A stretch of DNA of 64,000 nucleotides, taken from the NCBI GenBank assembly GCA_012934845.2, contig WNNJ02003034.1:1-64000 (forward strand). Direction: 5' to 3'. A model generated the notes under the pieces. That model ran no database searches, was not told the DNA's origin, and worked only from the letters and a program-made list of their open reading frames with translations. This document shows positions 45,690 to 57,400 of this stretch, piece by piece; the first letter of the stretch is position 1; each line of letters opens with the position of its first letter. Both the position numbers and the translations under genes were made by a program. Origin of the DNA: Pomphorhynchus laevis (lineage: Eukaryota > Acanthocephala > Palaeacanthocephala > Echinorhynchida > Pomphorhynchidae).

Positions 45690-46222
45690 GGAGTTACTAC
45701 ATTAGAATAGTTAGAGCAAATACTATTGTTTTACAACTTAAGAACGTACCGGTTGATAAAGTTCAAGTACCTGTGGTTGCTGGCCATAGTGGGGATACAA
45801 TTGTTCCGCTTCTTTCTCAAGTCGTTCCAAAATGCTCATTTACAGAGAAAGAACGTGATGTGCTTGTTAAGCTAATTCAGAATGCAGGTACATAAGTTGC
45901 TAACGCTAAGGCAGGTGCTGGAAGCGCTACTCTATCGATGGCATTTGAGGCAAGTCGTTTTGTCCAACCTATTTTAAAGGCCAAATTTGGAGAAACAGGA
46001 ATTGTTGAGTGCGCATTAAGTGAAGAGAGCTATGTTCGTCAGGAACCTAGATTCTTCTCTAGACCTCATTTACTTGGCCTAAACGGAATTTAAAAATCAT
46101 TAGAACTTGGAAATATCTCAAAGGCAGAAGAAACTTTATTGCAAAAAGCGACTGAAGAACTTTCCAAGAATATTAAAAAGGGCATTGAGTTCGGAAAGAA
46201 TTACTGCAAACAATTCAATTAA
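45690..46222 (+). pseudogene. Mitochondrial malate dehydrogenase pseudogene, 5'-truncated
   Basis: Encodes the C-terminal half of MDH2 (malate to oxaloacetate with NAD, TCA cycle): FGVTTL, then after a one-base deletion IVRANTIVLQLK, VPVVAGHSGDTIVPLLSQ with the catalytic His of the family GHAG motif, KAKAGAGSATLSM, and the end KKGIEFGKNYCKQFN. TAA codons interrupt it at 45,893-45,895 and near 46,091. No introns, no N-terminal half, no visible poly(A). Probably an old processed copy. Amino-acid similarity to animal MDH2 is still clear. Confidence 0.85.
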
Positions 46223-46309
46223 AATAATTGACTACATAATTTATTGGTCGACATTAGTTGTTAAACACTAAAAAGTTTGCTTTAAAAAAGTTTAAGATAA
46301 ATAACATAC

Positions 46310-46400
46310 AATATTGTCGAATAAACTGTTGTAGATAGAACCGATAAAGGTTTATTCGACAATATCTAAAACATAACAAGATAATAAGACATAACAAAAC
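46310..46400 (-). repeat. Diverged gypsy LTR piece
   Basis: ATAAACTGTTGTAGATAGAA followed by GGTTTATTCGACAATATC parallels the start of the LTR at 43.1 kb in the same orientation. It could be the far LTR of copy C. Confidence 0.45.
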
Positions 46401-46403
46401 TAT

Positions 46404-46690
46404 TGATCATGACAAAATGCTTCTGCAATTTCGCTCGCATTATTGATAGAATTTCCCTTGGAGTTTATTAAGCTAAACGAATCCCATTGAGAATATCTCT
46501 GACCTCGAATAAAACTAAATATATTTCGAGAATTCTGATTAAAGGACTTACACATGCTAGTAATATAGGTATGACGTTTACTTCGTTTAATCGAAGTGAC
46601 TCTATTTCTAATAACCTTGTATGAGGAGAAAGATCTAATACCCTGTTTGAAATCAATGAAGGCGCGATTTAATATTATATTGTTATATAA
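46404..46690 (-). mobile_element. LINE linker fragment (between endonuclease and RT)
   Basis: Minus strand frame of about 85 codons: FIDFKQGIRSFSSYKVIRN, VTSIKRSKRHTYITSM, NSRNIFSFIRGQR, NASEIAEAFCHDQ. This matches the charged linker of CR1/Jockey-group LINEs (Y+xLRNxVxxxIRxAK...SxxxWxxIxxL). The rest of the LINE is absent. Confidence 0.55.
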
Positions 46691-47114
46691 TATTTTATAA
46701 ATATTGGAAACTTTATTAAAAAGATCAATTATATTAAAGTTAAATAGTTATTCATTCAGCATTTTTACATTAAATTTATATTACTCATTCAATTCCTCTT
46801 TTAAGATTTATAACCTCAAATAAATAACCTCCAATTCGATGAAACGTTTTGACGAAGAACTGATGAAACTTTTCAAATGTTAAATGATAAAAAACTAAAT
46901 GTCTTTTATTTATATTTAAAATAAAACGTTTATTAATATTAATTTGTTTAAAGTTGTTTAAATATTCTAATCTTGCATTAAATAGTTCAGATCAGCTAAG
47001 TTAGTCTTCATATTTTATATTAGAAATTAAAAAATAATGCCAAATAAAATTCAAATAATTAAATAATAAATAATCATAAATAAAAAAAATGTTATATAAT
47101 ATTTTATATAATTT
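46691..47114. other. AT-rich intergenic DNA
   Basis: No feature recognised. Confidence 0.4.
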
Positions 47115-48690
47115 ATAACGTTTCTCTCAATACGTCGATAATTCCAAATGATTGGAAATCGGCGATTGTGGTACCACTTCCGAAAACGAAAAATGCTTGC
47201 GATGTTAGTGATTTTAGGCCCATAAGTTTAACATCTACTGTAAGTAAGGTACTTGAGAGAATGCTTGCGATGTTATTGATTTTAGGCCCATAAGTTTAAC
47301 ATCTACTGTAAGTAAGGTACTTGAGAGAATTGTTCACAAAAGATTAATAAATGTATTGGGTTCAATAAACTATTTGAGCGACTCTCAACACGGTTTTCGG
47401 CATGGCCGCTCATGTCTAACGAATACTTTATGTGCTCGTGAACAATGGGATGACGCAATTTCATGTGGATTGGTTGTCGATGTCGTCTATTTGGATTTCT
47501 CCAAGGCATTTGATCGCGTTCCACATGCTGAATTAATAAGTATTCTCGAATCTATTGGTGTAGATTACTATCTGACTCGTTGGATTGAGAACTTCTTGAG
47601 TGGTCGACAATTTTGTGTAAGAGTGGGTAATGCTTTTTCATCTAAACGCAGTGTTATACGTGGTGTACCTCAAGGAACGGTTCTCGGGCCATTATTATTT
47701 TGCATTTTTATCAACGAGTTGTTGAGATCGCTTAATGTACCACACTTAGCCTATGCTGACGATTTGAAATTATGGAATGTGATCTCGACTGAACGAGACT
47801 GTTTGTCATTGCAGCGTGACCTGGATTTAGTGTATGAATGGAGTCTTACTACAGGAGTATCATTAAACCTGGAAAAGTGTAAGAATATGAGATTGGGTCG
47901 TGGACGCAAAGGATGTCATACCTACTTCATTGGTGTAAAAGAACTTGAGATAGTTTCGACTCATCGTGATCTTGGTATTTTGATCGATTCATCTTTAAAG
48001 ACACGACATCATTACAACATTCAATTAGGCAAAGCTAGAAAAATGATGCACACTATCAAAAATTGCTTTCTGAAAATAAATCCATCGTCGTTCATGGTGC
48101 TGTTTAACTCGTTATTGAGACCAATACTTGAGTATTGCTCTCCATCTTGCTTCCCATGTACACGGACTGAACTGAATGCTGTCGATGGAGTTCTTCGCCG
48201 TATTACCCGTTTATGTCCAGACTGTAAGTATTTACCTTATCGTGAGAGACTTAAAGTGATTGGCATATTTGACATGAAGGTGAGGTTAATGTTTATCGAC
48301 TTGGTTGCAACGTGGAAATTATTGCACAAATTTGATGGATATCCTCGAAATATTATGGCGTGTCGTAATAATAGATCCAGGCGACATCATTCGATGACAA
48401 TTTTTAAACAGCATACTGGGAAACTATCGCCTGTCACAAGATTGTCAAGACGTGTAGTTAACGTGTGGAATAGTCTTCCTGAATACGTTGTTGCCTCCAC
48501 AACGCTGACTTTATTTAAGAAGCGATTGCGAATATGTCTGGAACAGATCGATAATATGGAGAAGCTATCGTATCCCTGATTTTCTTAACTCTATCAATTC
48601 TACATTTTGTTTAATTTTTATTTTATTTTTTCGTGAGCAGACTGAACAGCCATATAGGCTTTGTCTTGTATGTTATAATAATATATCAAG
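47115..48690 (+). mobile_element. CR1-X LINE, 5'-truncated, RT broken once by a tandem duplication
   Basis: Starts at IPNDWKSAIVVPLPKTK, then SDFRPISLTSTVSKVLER. A 68-base segment (47,193-47,260) is duplicated at 47,261-47,328 and shifts the frame. From 47,356 one frame runs 407 codons: SDSQHGFRHGRSCLTNTL, YLDFSKAFDRVPHAEL, RGVPQGTVLGPLLF, LAYADDLKLWNV (YADD) and the CR1 end RLSRRVVNVWNSLPEYVV. The 3' UTR has CAGCCATATAGGC and an ATAATAATAT tail. Confidence 0.85.
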
Positions 48691-48799
48691 TTAAAATTTA
48701 AAATTAAAATTTGAAATAAAAGTTATCAGTACATAGTTACAGTATTTTTGAAAGGTTAAACGTTCTGATAGGTTAAATCACCGGAAAAATAAAGTCCAC

Positions 48800-48900
48800 A
48801 TATCAATGTATCAGAAGGAGGAACTTCTATGTTATCAAGTTTCGGGCCATATTCTTGATTAGGTGCCGACATTTCGGCTTCTATTCTTTTGGACTACCTA
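48800..48900 (-). repeat. Inverted copy of the 7.2-7.8 kb dispersed repeat
   Basis: On the minus strand CCGAAACTTGATAACATAG and AAGTTCCTCC match the block at 7,786-7,815. Confidence 0.6.
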
Positions 48901-49059
48901 TTCTTTGTTGAATAATATAAGAATTAAAAATAAAAATATAAAACTACAACTCATCAATAACGATAGGAACAATCTGTGTTGAGATAATCCGTCAAATACA
49001 TAAAAAAATCAAAATTTGTTTACTGGCGCTCAAAACTATAACAATTAATTACGAAAAAC

Positions 49060-50040
49060 GCTCAAATATGATGGGTAATAAGAAGAATGCAATTGCAAAG
49101 CCGTGGATTGTCAAGAACAAATCCATGTGATATGTTCAAGTGACAATTGTGGTGTATGAACGATGGTCACGCTCAAATCTAATCCGATCAGTGCGAAAAA
49201 TGATTTTTTTTCTGCGGTTTCTTTTCAGTCAACGATAACGCTGAGCTGCTTTCAAAGGTAAAATTGTTGCAAGCGGAACTTCATCGTATTTCTGCCAAAA
49301 TAGGGATACAATACAGGCATGTGATAGCATATGATACTTTTCATGATGTCAAAATGGTTATTAATAAAACCCTTACTTACTTACTATGATGTCAAAATGA
49401 ATGTCGTAGTTGAGAACATGCAAATCATGAGCATATCATATATGCCATGTACAATCAAGCCTATGTAAATATACTCAAGTGTATTAACGACAATCGAGAG
49501 TAATAAAAACTCAAACAAACATATCTTGTTCTGATCATCTCGAACATTCAGTGCAATTTATATATCCATTACCGAGTGAAATGACATTGTTTGAACATGA
49601 AAGAGAAAAAATGTTATACTTATGTCGAATATGCGTCAAGTATTCACTCGAATATGCGCGTATGATTACCTCAACATTGTCTGTTAAATTGTAAAGACAA
49701 ATCGCTCAGCCATGTCTCATAGTACCAACAAAAACGTTGTAGCCAACAATATAGAGATTAAGTTATCTACATAACTTAGTAAATCTCATAACCGGCAAAT
49801 CTCAAAGACTATCTATAACAGCATGTTCCGGAACATCATCAGAGGTGCAAAGTGTCCAAAGGTTGTACTTAATACAACATTTATTGAATACAGAGAAGCT
49901 TCATTATGCGTAGACTAGGAGGACAGAAAACGTCTTGTATATGCTAATCATAATTTGAATGTACGTCGAAGATCAGATTAGGTTAATTTAGCAATCTTGA
50001 ATTTTCGGGTAGTTAGCAAAGTTTATCAATACACTGTGAC
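49060..50040 (+). pseudogene. LINE ORF1-like remains (zinc-finger and coiled-coil)
   Basis: In drifting frames: CKAVDCQEQIHVICSSDNCG with later FFFCGF, a PHD-finger-like Cys/His spacing; a short coiled coil (AELLSKVKLLQAELHRISAK); and a C-terminal block RNIIRGAKCPKVVLNTTF, REASLCVD, DRKRLVYANHNLNVRRRSD. This order (PHD, coiled coil, basic end) is that of ORF1 proteins in CR1/L2-group LINEs. Many stops. Confidence 0.5.
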
Positions 50041-50075
50041 ACCTATTGCGCATTGAGGAATCGTAGACAAATGAG

Positions 50076-51116
50076 CCGATGTCTCATCTGTCCTCATGTC
50101 CTTGTCCAAAACCTCACCTGCCAATACCCTGCCTACCACCATACTTAAATCCATATGCTCATCGATATTCCCGTTTCTCACCACCTTGTTTAACTCGTCC
50201 ATCCGCGATCGTATCTTCCCCTTTATTCTGGAAATCCGCCATCGTTCGTCCCCTCTTTAAGAAACAATCGCTCGACCACTCACTTTATTCTAGCTATCGC
50301 CCCATTTCACTCTTCCCTCTCTTTCGAAGCTCTTAGAACGCATAATCTTAATACAGATCAACGTGTGTATATCTCCATCCAATATGTACCCCCTTTCCAA
50401 TCCGCTTTCCGCTCTAATCACTCCACCGAAATCGTCTGCATGAAGTTTACAACGACCTACTAATTTCTCGTGACAAGACTCTATATAGTGTTCTCATCTC
50501 CCTCGACCTCTCCTCCGCCTTCGACATCGTCGACCACTTCATCCACATTTCTTGCTTTCTTTAATATTACGACTTTTATTCCCCGTCGGTGCATGGTTTG
50601 CCACATATCTATCAGACCTTTCTTTTCGCGACTGTTCCAATTCATTATCCTCCCCTCCAATCCCTATTTTCTGCGTGGTCCCACAAGGTTCAGTCCTAGG
50701 TCCCCTACTTTTCTCTCTTATGCTTGGTGATCTCTCTTCGTTTATCAAACATAACTCCTTTAACGTCATGCAATACGCCGATGACATCCTCATATATGAT
50801 TATGCTTCCGTACAGCGCATACAAGATATCGCAATTTCTGCATCCAACTGTCTTTCTTCTATCTACAAACGTCTCTCCAATCTCCATCTCGTTCTAAACC
50901 CCGACAAGTCCAAATAATGTAGATCCTTCCCCGTCAACCTAAGATATCGCTTCCCCCTGTATCTTTTGCCTCATCAATAATCTCCATAGTCCAAAATCTC
51001 ACTTCCTTAGATTTCCATTCCAATAATCACGTTTCCCTTAAACCCTTAGCCGTTGACAATGTCCGCTCGTCTAACTTAATTCTTCGTGACATCCGTCGTA
51101 TCCGCCCCTTATAGAC
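50076..51116 (+). mobile_element. L2-B LINE, internal fragment
   Basis: From SVLMSLP (linker) through ATV-like RT entry, SYRPISL, VVPQGSVLGPLLFSLMLGDL, MQYADDILIYDYAS to LILRDIRRIRPL. Multiple frame breaks. Both ends are truncated; the right end is the palindrome at 51,097-51,140. Confidence 0.7.
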
Positions 51117-51140
51117 CTCCGTCTATAAGGGACGGATACG
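51097..51140. repeat. Palindromic junction between two L2-B copies
   Basis: The last 20 coding bases of the left copy (51,097-51,116) are followed by a CTCC loop and their reverse complement (51,121-51,140, one mismatch). The next L2-B copy begins immediately. Confidence 0.9.
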
Positions 51141-53730
51141 ATCACTCTAGATCTCGCCATTGGATACCGTCCTGGTTCATCAGCTCCTACAGCCTTATTT
51201 TTTTACCGAACTCGCTGACCTCCTTTCTCATTGTTCTTTGTCCTCAATCCCTTCACTCGTTCTAGGCGACTTCAATATCCGCCTAGACCGCCCCTCTTCC
51301 ACGGATTCCATCCGGTTCATCAACATTCTATCCAACTACAATTACAAACTAATCTCCACTGCCCCCACACATATACTTGGTGGGGCACTCGACATCATCG
51401 CTGTCCCCGATCATTTTGCTGCCTACACCTCACTGTCCATCTCTGATCTTGGTCTATCCGATCACTTTCTTATCACCCTTGATCTCACTCACAACCACAC
51501 CCCTCCTCACACATCTACAATCCTACGTCGCCCTTGGAGAAATCTTGACCTCTCCCTTCTCCGCTCTGCCTTACTCAAATCGTCTCTATCATTACCACGA
51601 TAACATATTCATCTCCTCATGATCTCGCCTTTCTTTTCGACTCTGAACTTACATCCACTCTCGATATTCTCTTGCCCTTCAAGTCTCACCCACACCGTCG
51701 CTTGCACTGTGTCCCATGGTTTGACATCCAATGCCTACTCTCAAAGCGTCGACTCCGCCATGCTTTTCGAGTCTATCACCGCTCTCTCAGACGTGGTATC
51801 CGCTCGATCACTCCGTCTTTCCGTGATTCCTATCTTGCTCTTCGCCGGTCTCATCTCAACCTAATGCGTACCAAATGCAACTCCTTCTGGCAGCATAAAA
51901 TCATCACTTCATTCAACTCTAAGACTCTCTGGCATACTTTTAACTCAATCCTTGCTCGCTCATCTTCGCCATGCAACATCGATGCCAATGATTATTCGTC
52001 ATTTCTCCAGACTAAAGTATCCACGTTGCTCTCTCACACCCCTGTCTCCATCCTATCCCACTCTGCCCAGTCTACTCTCATCCTTCCGGAACTCTTTCAT
52101 CTTCTCCCTGTATCACCTACAGAAGTATCATCTGTCCTCATGTCCTTGCCCAACAAAACCTCACCTGTCGATCCCCTGCCTACTCACATATTAAAATCTA
52201 TATGCTCATCGATATCCCCATTTCTCACAACCTTGTTTAACTCGTCCATCCGCAGTCGTATCTTCCCTTCACACTGGAAATCCGCAATCGTTCGTCCCCT
52301 CCTTAAGAAACAATCGCTCGACCCCTCCCTTCCTTCTAGCTATCGCCCCATTTCACTACTCCCTACTCTTTCTAAGCTCTTAGAACGCCTCATCTTAATA
52401 TAAATCAACGCTTATCTCTCCTCATCCAATCTGTACTCTCCTTTCCAATCCGCTTTCCGCTCTAATCACTCCACAGAAATCGCATGCATAAAAGTGTACA
52501 ACGACCTACTCATTTCTCGAGACAAAGCTCTATATAGTGTTATCATCTCCCTCGACATCTCCTCCGCATTCGACATTGTCGACCACTCCGTCCTCCTTTC
52601 TCGCCTTCGTTATGATTACGGCTTTTCTTCCTCCTCCGTAGCATGGTTCGCCTCATATCTATCCGACCGTTCCTTTCGCGTCTATTCTAATTCATCATCC
52701 TCTCATCCCATCCCTATTTTTTGCGGGGTCCCACAAGGTTCAGTCCTAGGTCCCCTGCTTTTCTCTCTTCTGCCTTGCGATCTCTCTCCGTTTATCAAAC
52801 CTTACTCCTTTAACGTCATGCAATACGCCGATGACATTCTAATCTATGCTCATGCACCCGCACATCGCATACACGATATCGGCATTTCTGCCTCCAACTG
52901 TCTTTCTTCTATCTACAACCGTATCTCCAATCTCCATCTCGTTATAAACCCCGAAAAGTCCAAAATAATGTGGATCCTCTCCGTAATCAAACATATCTCC
53001 TCCCACTGTATATTTTGCCTCATCGATCATCCCCATAGTCTACAATCTCACTTTCTTAGCCTTCCATTTCGATGATCAGCTTTCCCTTAAACCCTTCGTC
53101 CGTGACAAGGTACACTCATCTAACTTTAATTCTCCGTGACATCCGCCGTATCCGCCCCCTTATCGACTTCCATTCTTGTATGTCTCTTCTTTTATCGCTT
53201 CTTTTCCCTAAAATCGATTACTGCCTCAACCTTTTCGCCAATTCTCCAAAATTCATCATCCTACCCGTATAACGCATCATCAACTCCAATATTCGAGTGC
53301 TCTTATAGCTCTGTCGCTTTGACCACACATCCACATATTTTGCCCAACTCACCTGGCCCACCATCCACATCCGCATCTAACTCTGCCTACTTATCCTAAC
53401 TTTTCGTCTCATCAATGTCGGCTCCCATCGTTCATCAATCTTCTGTTCTTAGATGACACTCGCCCCACATAGCTATCGCTGCGTTCCCGTTATTCCCTCT
53501 TACTCATCGTTCCCAATTACTCCAACAACTACGGTCTCTGATCTTTCTTCGTCGCCGCTTTACTTGCCTGGTATTAGCTCTCTCGACGTCCGCCGCACTA
53601 CCTTCTTTATCACATTCGAATACCTCCTCCTTTCCTACCTTCTCGAAACGTGATTTTGATTTTTGTTTATTTTTTTCGTGGTCATGTAAGCGTGCGCCGG
53701 CATTCATTTGCCACGTAAAAATAAATCCTT
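51141..53730 (+). mobile_element. L2-B LINE, 5'-truncated copy
   Basis: Starts within the endonuclease (LGDFNIRLDRPSSTD, LSDHFLITLDL), then linker and RT with SYRPISLLPTLSKLLERL, CGVPQGSVLGPLLFSLLP and MQYADDILIYAHAP (YADD intact). About four frame breaks, near 51,604, 52,403, 53,075 and in the last 300 bases. The 3' UTR has GGTCATGTAAGCGTGCGCC. Very close to the 25-28 kb copy over the endonuclease. Confidence 0.8.
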
Positions 53731-53879
53731 TTTTGTGTTTAAATCGTCCGCCGCTTTCACCATCATTTGTAGATTGTAAATTCCATAGAAACATGCGAAT
53801 GATTTTCGTAGACTAGTATTCTCTAGTTTTACCACATGTAATCACACGTCGTTATACAATACTCGGTGTATCATGAACA

Positions 53880-54498
53880 AATTCGATGAACTCTAATCTT
53901 TTATTCGGTGTGAACTTTCTGATGCCATTGTATTTAACTAAACATGTCTTTCGTGATATCCCTAACTATGAAATTAGTATCAATGGGTATTTTGTCTATC
54001 GATGTGAACGATCATCTGAGCATGAATGATGTGTTATGTTATGTGTTAAGTCCAATCTATTAAAAGCTTATGATGACTGGTCTATGAGTCTTTATGAATG
54101 TTCTCTCGTATATGTATATGTTTGTGATTTTTATGTATTCGATACTGTTTCACACGATATATTCATCGATAAATTAAAGGCTGTTGACTTATATGTTTGT
54201 GTTGTTCGTTGATTAGTGCATTCTTATCCCCTCGGACTATTCTGTACGTGTTCATTATGTACTATCTAGTTTTTAACAAATCACAGCTGACGTTCCACAA
54301 AGTACTATCCTTGGTCCGATTTTGTTTAGCTTATACATTAGTGAGCTATCCTATATATCTTCTCTATTACTGATGTACGCAGATGACTTGAACCATCTGG
54401 CGCTGCATATATTCATCTTCTGATGTTCAGGTAATCCAACGGGGCATATATATTTGTAGTTGGGCTTAATTGTGTAAGCTGGAAATTAGCATAAGCAA
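53880..54498 (+). mobile_element. CR1-Y LINE, left part (endonuclease remnant and RT)
   Basis: An endonuclease stretch (YEISINGYFVYRCERSS) is followed by RT motif A remains (VFDTVSHDIFIDKLKAV), STILGPILFSLYISELS-like and LMYADDLNHL, then CKLEISISK. Missing sequence between endonuclease and RT indicates an internal deletion. The frame continues at 57,650 after the L2-A insertion. Earlier bases 53,731-53,879 hold nothing recognisable. Confidence 0.65.
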
Positions 54499-57400
54499 AA
54501 TAATAATAATAATACAAATTTATTTAATGTGGCAAATGCGTACAAGCTGTACGCTTACAAGTCCACAAACAAAAATGAGAAAGTCAAGCAGTTAAATTGT
54601 TCAGATGGGATCGGATTTGTCGTTTGAAGCACTGCAGGGAAGTTGATTGGCGTATATGAATGGGCAGATGATTCCACGATAGAGGAGCAGCCACCAGGAA
54701 GGAGCGGAGTCCAAAGGAGGTAGAGTAGTTTGGGACATGTAAAAGAAGGGAATTACAGGAACGCAAGGAACAGTAAACAGGACGGGAATTATCAAGAAAA
54801 GGAAGGTTAAGAAATGAACGGGTATGAAAAGTTACAAGGCGGAAAGCAACGATAAGAAGACGAATTTGAACACGACAATAAATTGTAGGCAAATCGAGAG
54901 AAGCAAGATGGTAGGATGTGTGATCAAAACGACGAAGACGGAGGAGAATTCGGACAGCTGCGTTGACGATGCGTTGTAGGGGAAGAAGAGTGGATTTAGG
55001 TGAGTTGGAAAATAGACTAAGACAATAATCGAGTCTAGAAAAAAGGAGAGATGATATGAGAGTCATACAAGAAGGGAAATCGATCAATCTACGAACTTGA
55101 CGGAGGTTGCGGAGTATCAAGGTAGATGAGCGTACTTTATCTCTAACGAAAGGTTTAAGTGAAAGTCGGTTGTCAAAATGGAAGCCTAGAAAAACGAGAT
55201 TATCAACGATAGGAAGAATTGTAGAATTTAATGATACGGAGGGAGGTTCGAAGCCGATGCGTCGAGGTAGGATCCACATAATTTTGGATTTATCAGGATT
55301 CAGAGAAAGGCGAAGGGAAGAAAGATGATTGGAAATTGAGACAAGACAGTCGGAAGCAGAAACACTAAGATCGTGAATACGATAAACAGGTGCATGAGCA
55401 TAGATGAGAATGTCATCAGCATATTGCATAACATGGAAGTTAAATTTATGAGAAATCGAAGACAAATCACCAAGAAGAAGAGAGAAAAGTATAGGGCCTA
55501 ATACGGAGCCTTGTGGAACACCGGACGGAATGGACGAAGGATGGGAGAGAGAAGAGTTAGAATATACGCGAAATGTACGGTTTGATAGATATGAAGAAAA
55601 CCATGATACAGTGGGTAAAGAGAAGCCATAATCATGACGAAGGCGATGGAGAAGAATCGAGTGATCGACGATGTCAAAAGCAGACGATAGATCAAGAGAA
55701 ACTATGACACTACATAATTTATGATCGCGCGATATGAGTAAGTCGTTATAAACTTTAAGACATGCAATTTCGGTAGAGTAATTAGAGCGAAAAGCGGCTT
55801 GGAAGGGAGGAAATAAGTTAGAGGAATAGAGATATGTATTAACTTGCTTAAGAACGAGACGCTCAAGGAGTTTAGAGAGGGTTGGGAGAAGTGAGATTGG
55901 ACGGTACGAAGATGGTAGTGAAGAGTCGAGAGATTGCTTTTTGATGATAGGACGAACAGTGGCGCATTTCCAGATGGAAGGAAATGTACAGCTACGGATG
56001 GACGAGTTGAACAATGTGGTTAGGAAGGGTAAGATAAAAGTGCAGATATTTTTAAGTAAGTGAGTGGGAATTGGGTCAGAAGGAGAGGTTTTATTAGGTA
56101 ATGACAGCAGAACCGAAGAAACTTCATCAGACGAAACGGGAAGAAGGTGGAATAGTTCTGGGAGGGAAGTATTTAAAGATAAGATTGGGTACAAGGGGGC
56201 TATGGGTAGTAGGGAAAGTAAATTAGATAGCTTAGTTTGTAGATAAGAAGAAAATTCATCAGGATTTATATTACAAGGGGTAGATGATCGTGAAAGAATT
56301 GAGTTTAAGATTTTCCAATGAGATTTCGAGTTGGAAGATGACTCGAGTTGATTTCGCCAAAAGTGAGTACGTTTAGTACGTATAAGAATGAGATGTGAAC
56401 GGCGTTGAGAAAAGTAGGAATCACGAAGATTTGGAGGGAGTGAGTTGGGTGAACGTTTAAGAAAGCGTTTATACATACGAAAAGAGTGACGGAGTCGACG
56501 CTTAGAAAGACTACAGTCAGAATCGAACCAGGGAGCATGGCGCAAGCGCTGGGAACGTCGAAGTCGACTAGGTAGAAGGTTATTGAGGATCGACGTAAGT
56601 TCAGAATCAAACAGAATGCAGAGATCATCGGGAGAGAGATAGTTAAGAGGAAGTGAAAAGAGTGAAGAATTGAGTAAGGATGTGCAGAGAATAGGGATAT
56701 CGAGAAGCTTCCAGGGTCGACTTGGTGTAGATAATGGTAAAGGCGGAGAAGGAGGATGGGGACGAGTAAGAGTAAGAGTGACAAGGAAATGATCGGACAA
56801 ACCAGGATCAGTAATTGACAAGGAGGTATAGTCATTGAAGCAGTTAGGAACAGCAATGATGTCGAGAGCACCGCCGAGAATATGAGTTGGGCTTGTTGAA
56901 AGTAATTTATAGTTAAAATCAGAAAAAAGATTAGTTAAAGTGATAGAGTCAGAGTCAGACGGGCGATCAAGACGAATGTTAAAGTCACCGAGAACAAAAG
57001 AAGGAGTATAAGACAATGAACAGTGAGACATTAGATCTGCAAGGTCGTTAAAGAAGATACGTGATGGGGCAACTGAACCTGGACGGTATACAATCACAAG
57101 TTCCAGAGGGAAAGGCGTTGATAATCTGCATATGAGTAATTCGAACGAGGTGTAACGGATGTTAACGTTGATTTTACGTAAAGACATTGGGTGACGAGCA
57201 ATGGCAACAATACCGCCATGGTTAGACGCAGTAGATGTATGAGATGTAATTTGACGAGCTGATTCAACTAGAGAACAACCAGAGCGACATAGATGACGAA
57301 TAGCAAGATCGTTGGAGTCAGTGTGCCAGGATTCGGTAATGCAGAGAATATCGATAGATAATTGATCGAAGATATCGAGAAGCATATCAGCTTTATGAAG

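Noticed and set aside
46468-46656. 62-codon minus-strand ORF as a small protein
   Set aside because: A different frame of the same strand gives a clear LINE linker, so this ORF is a shadow.
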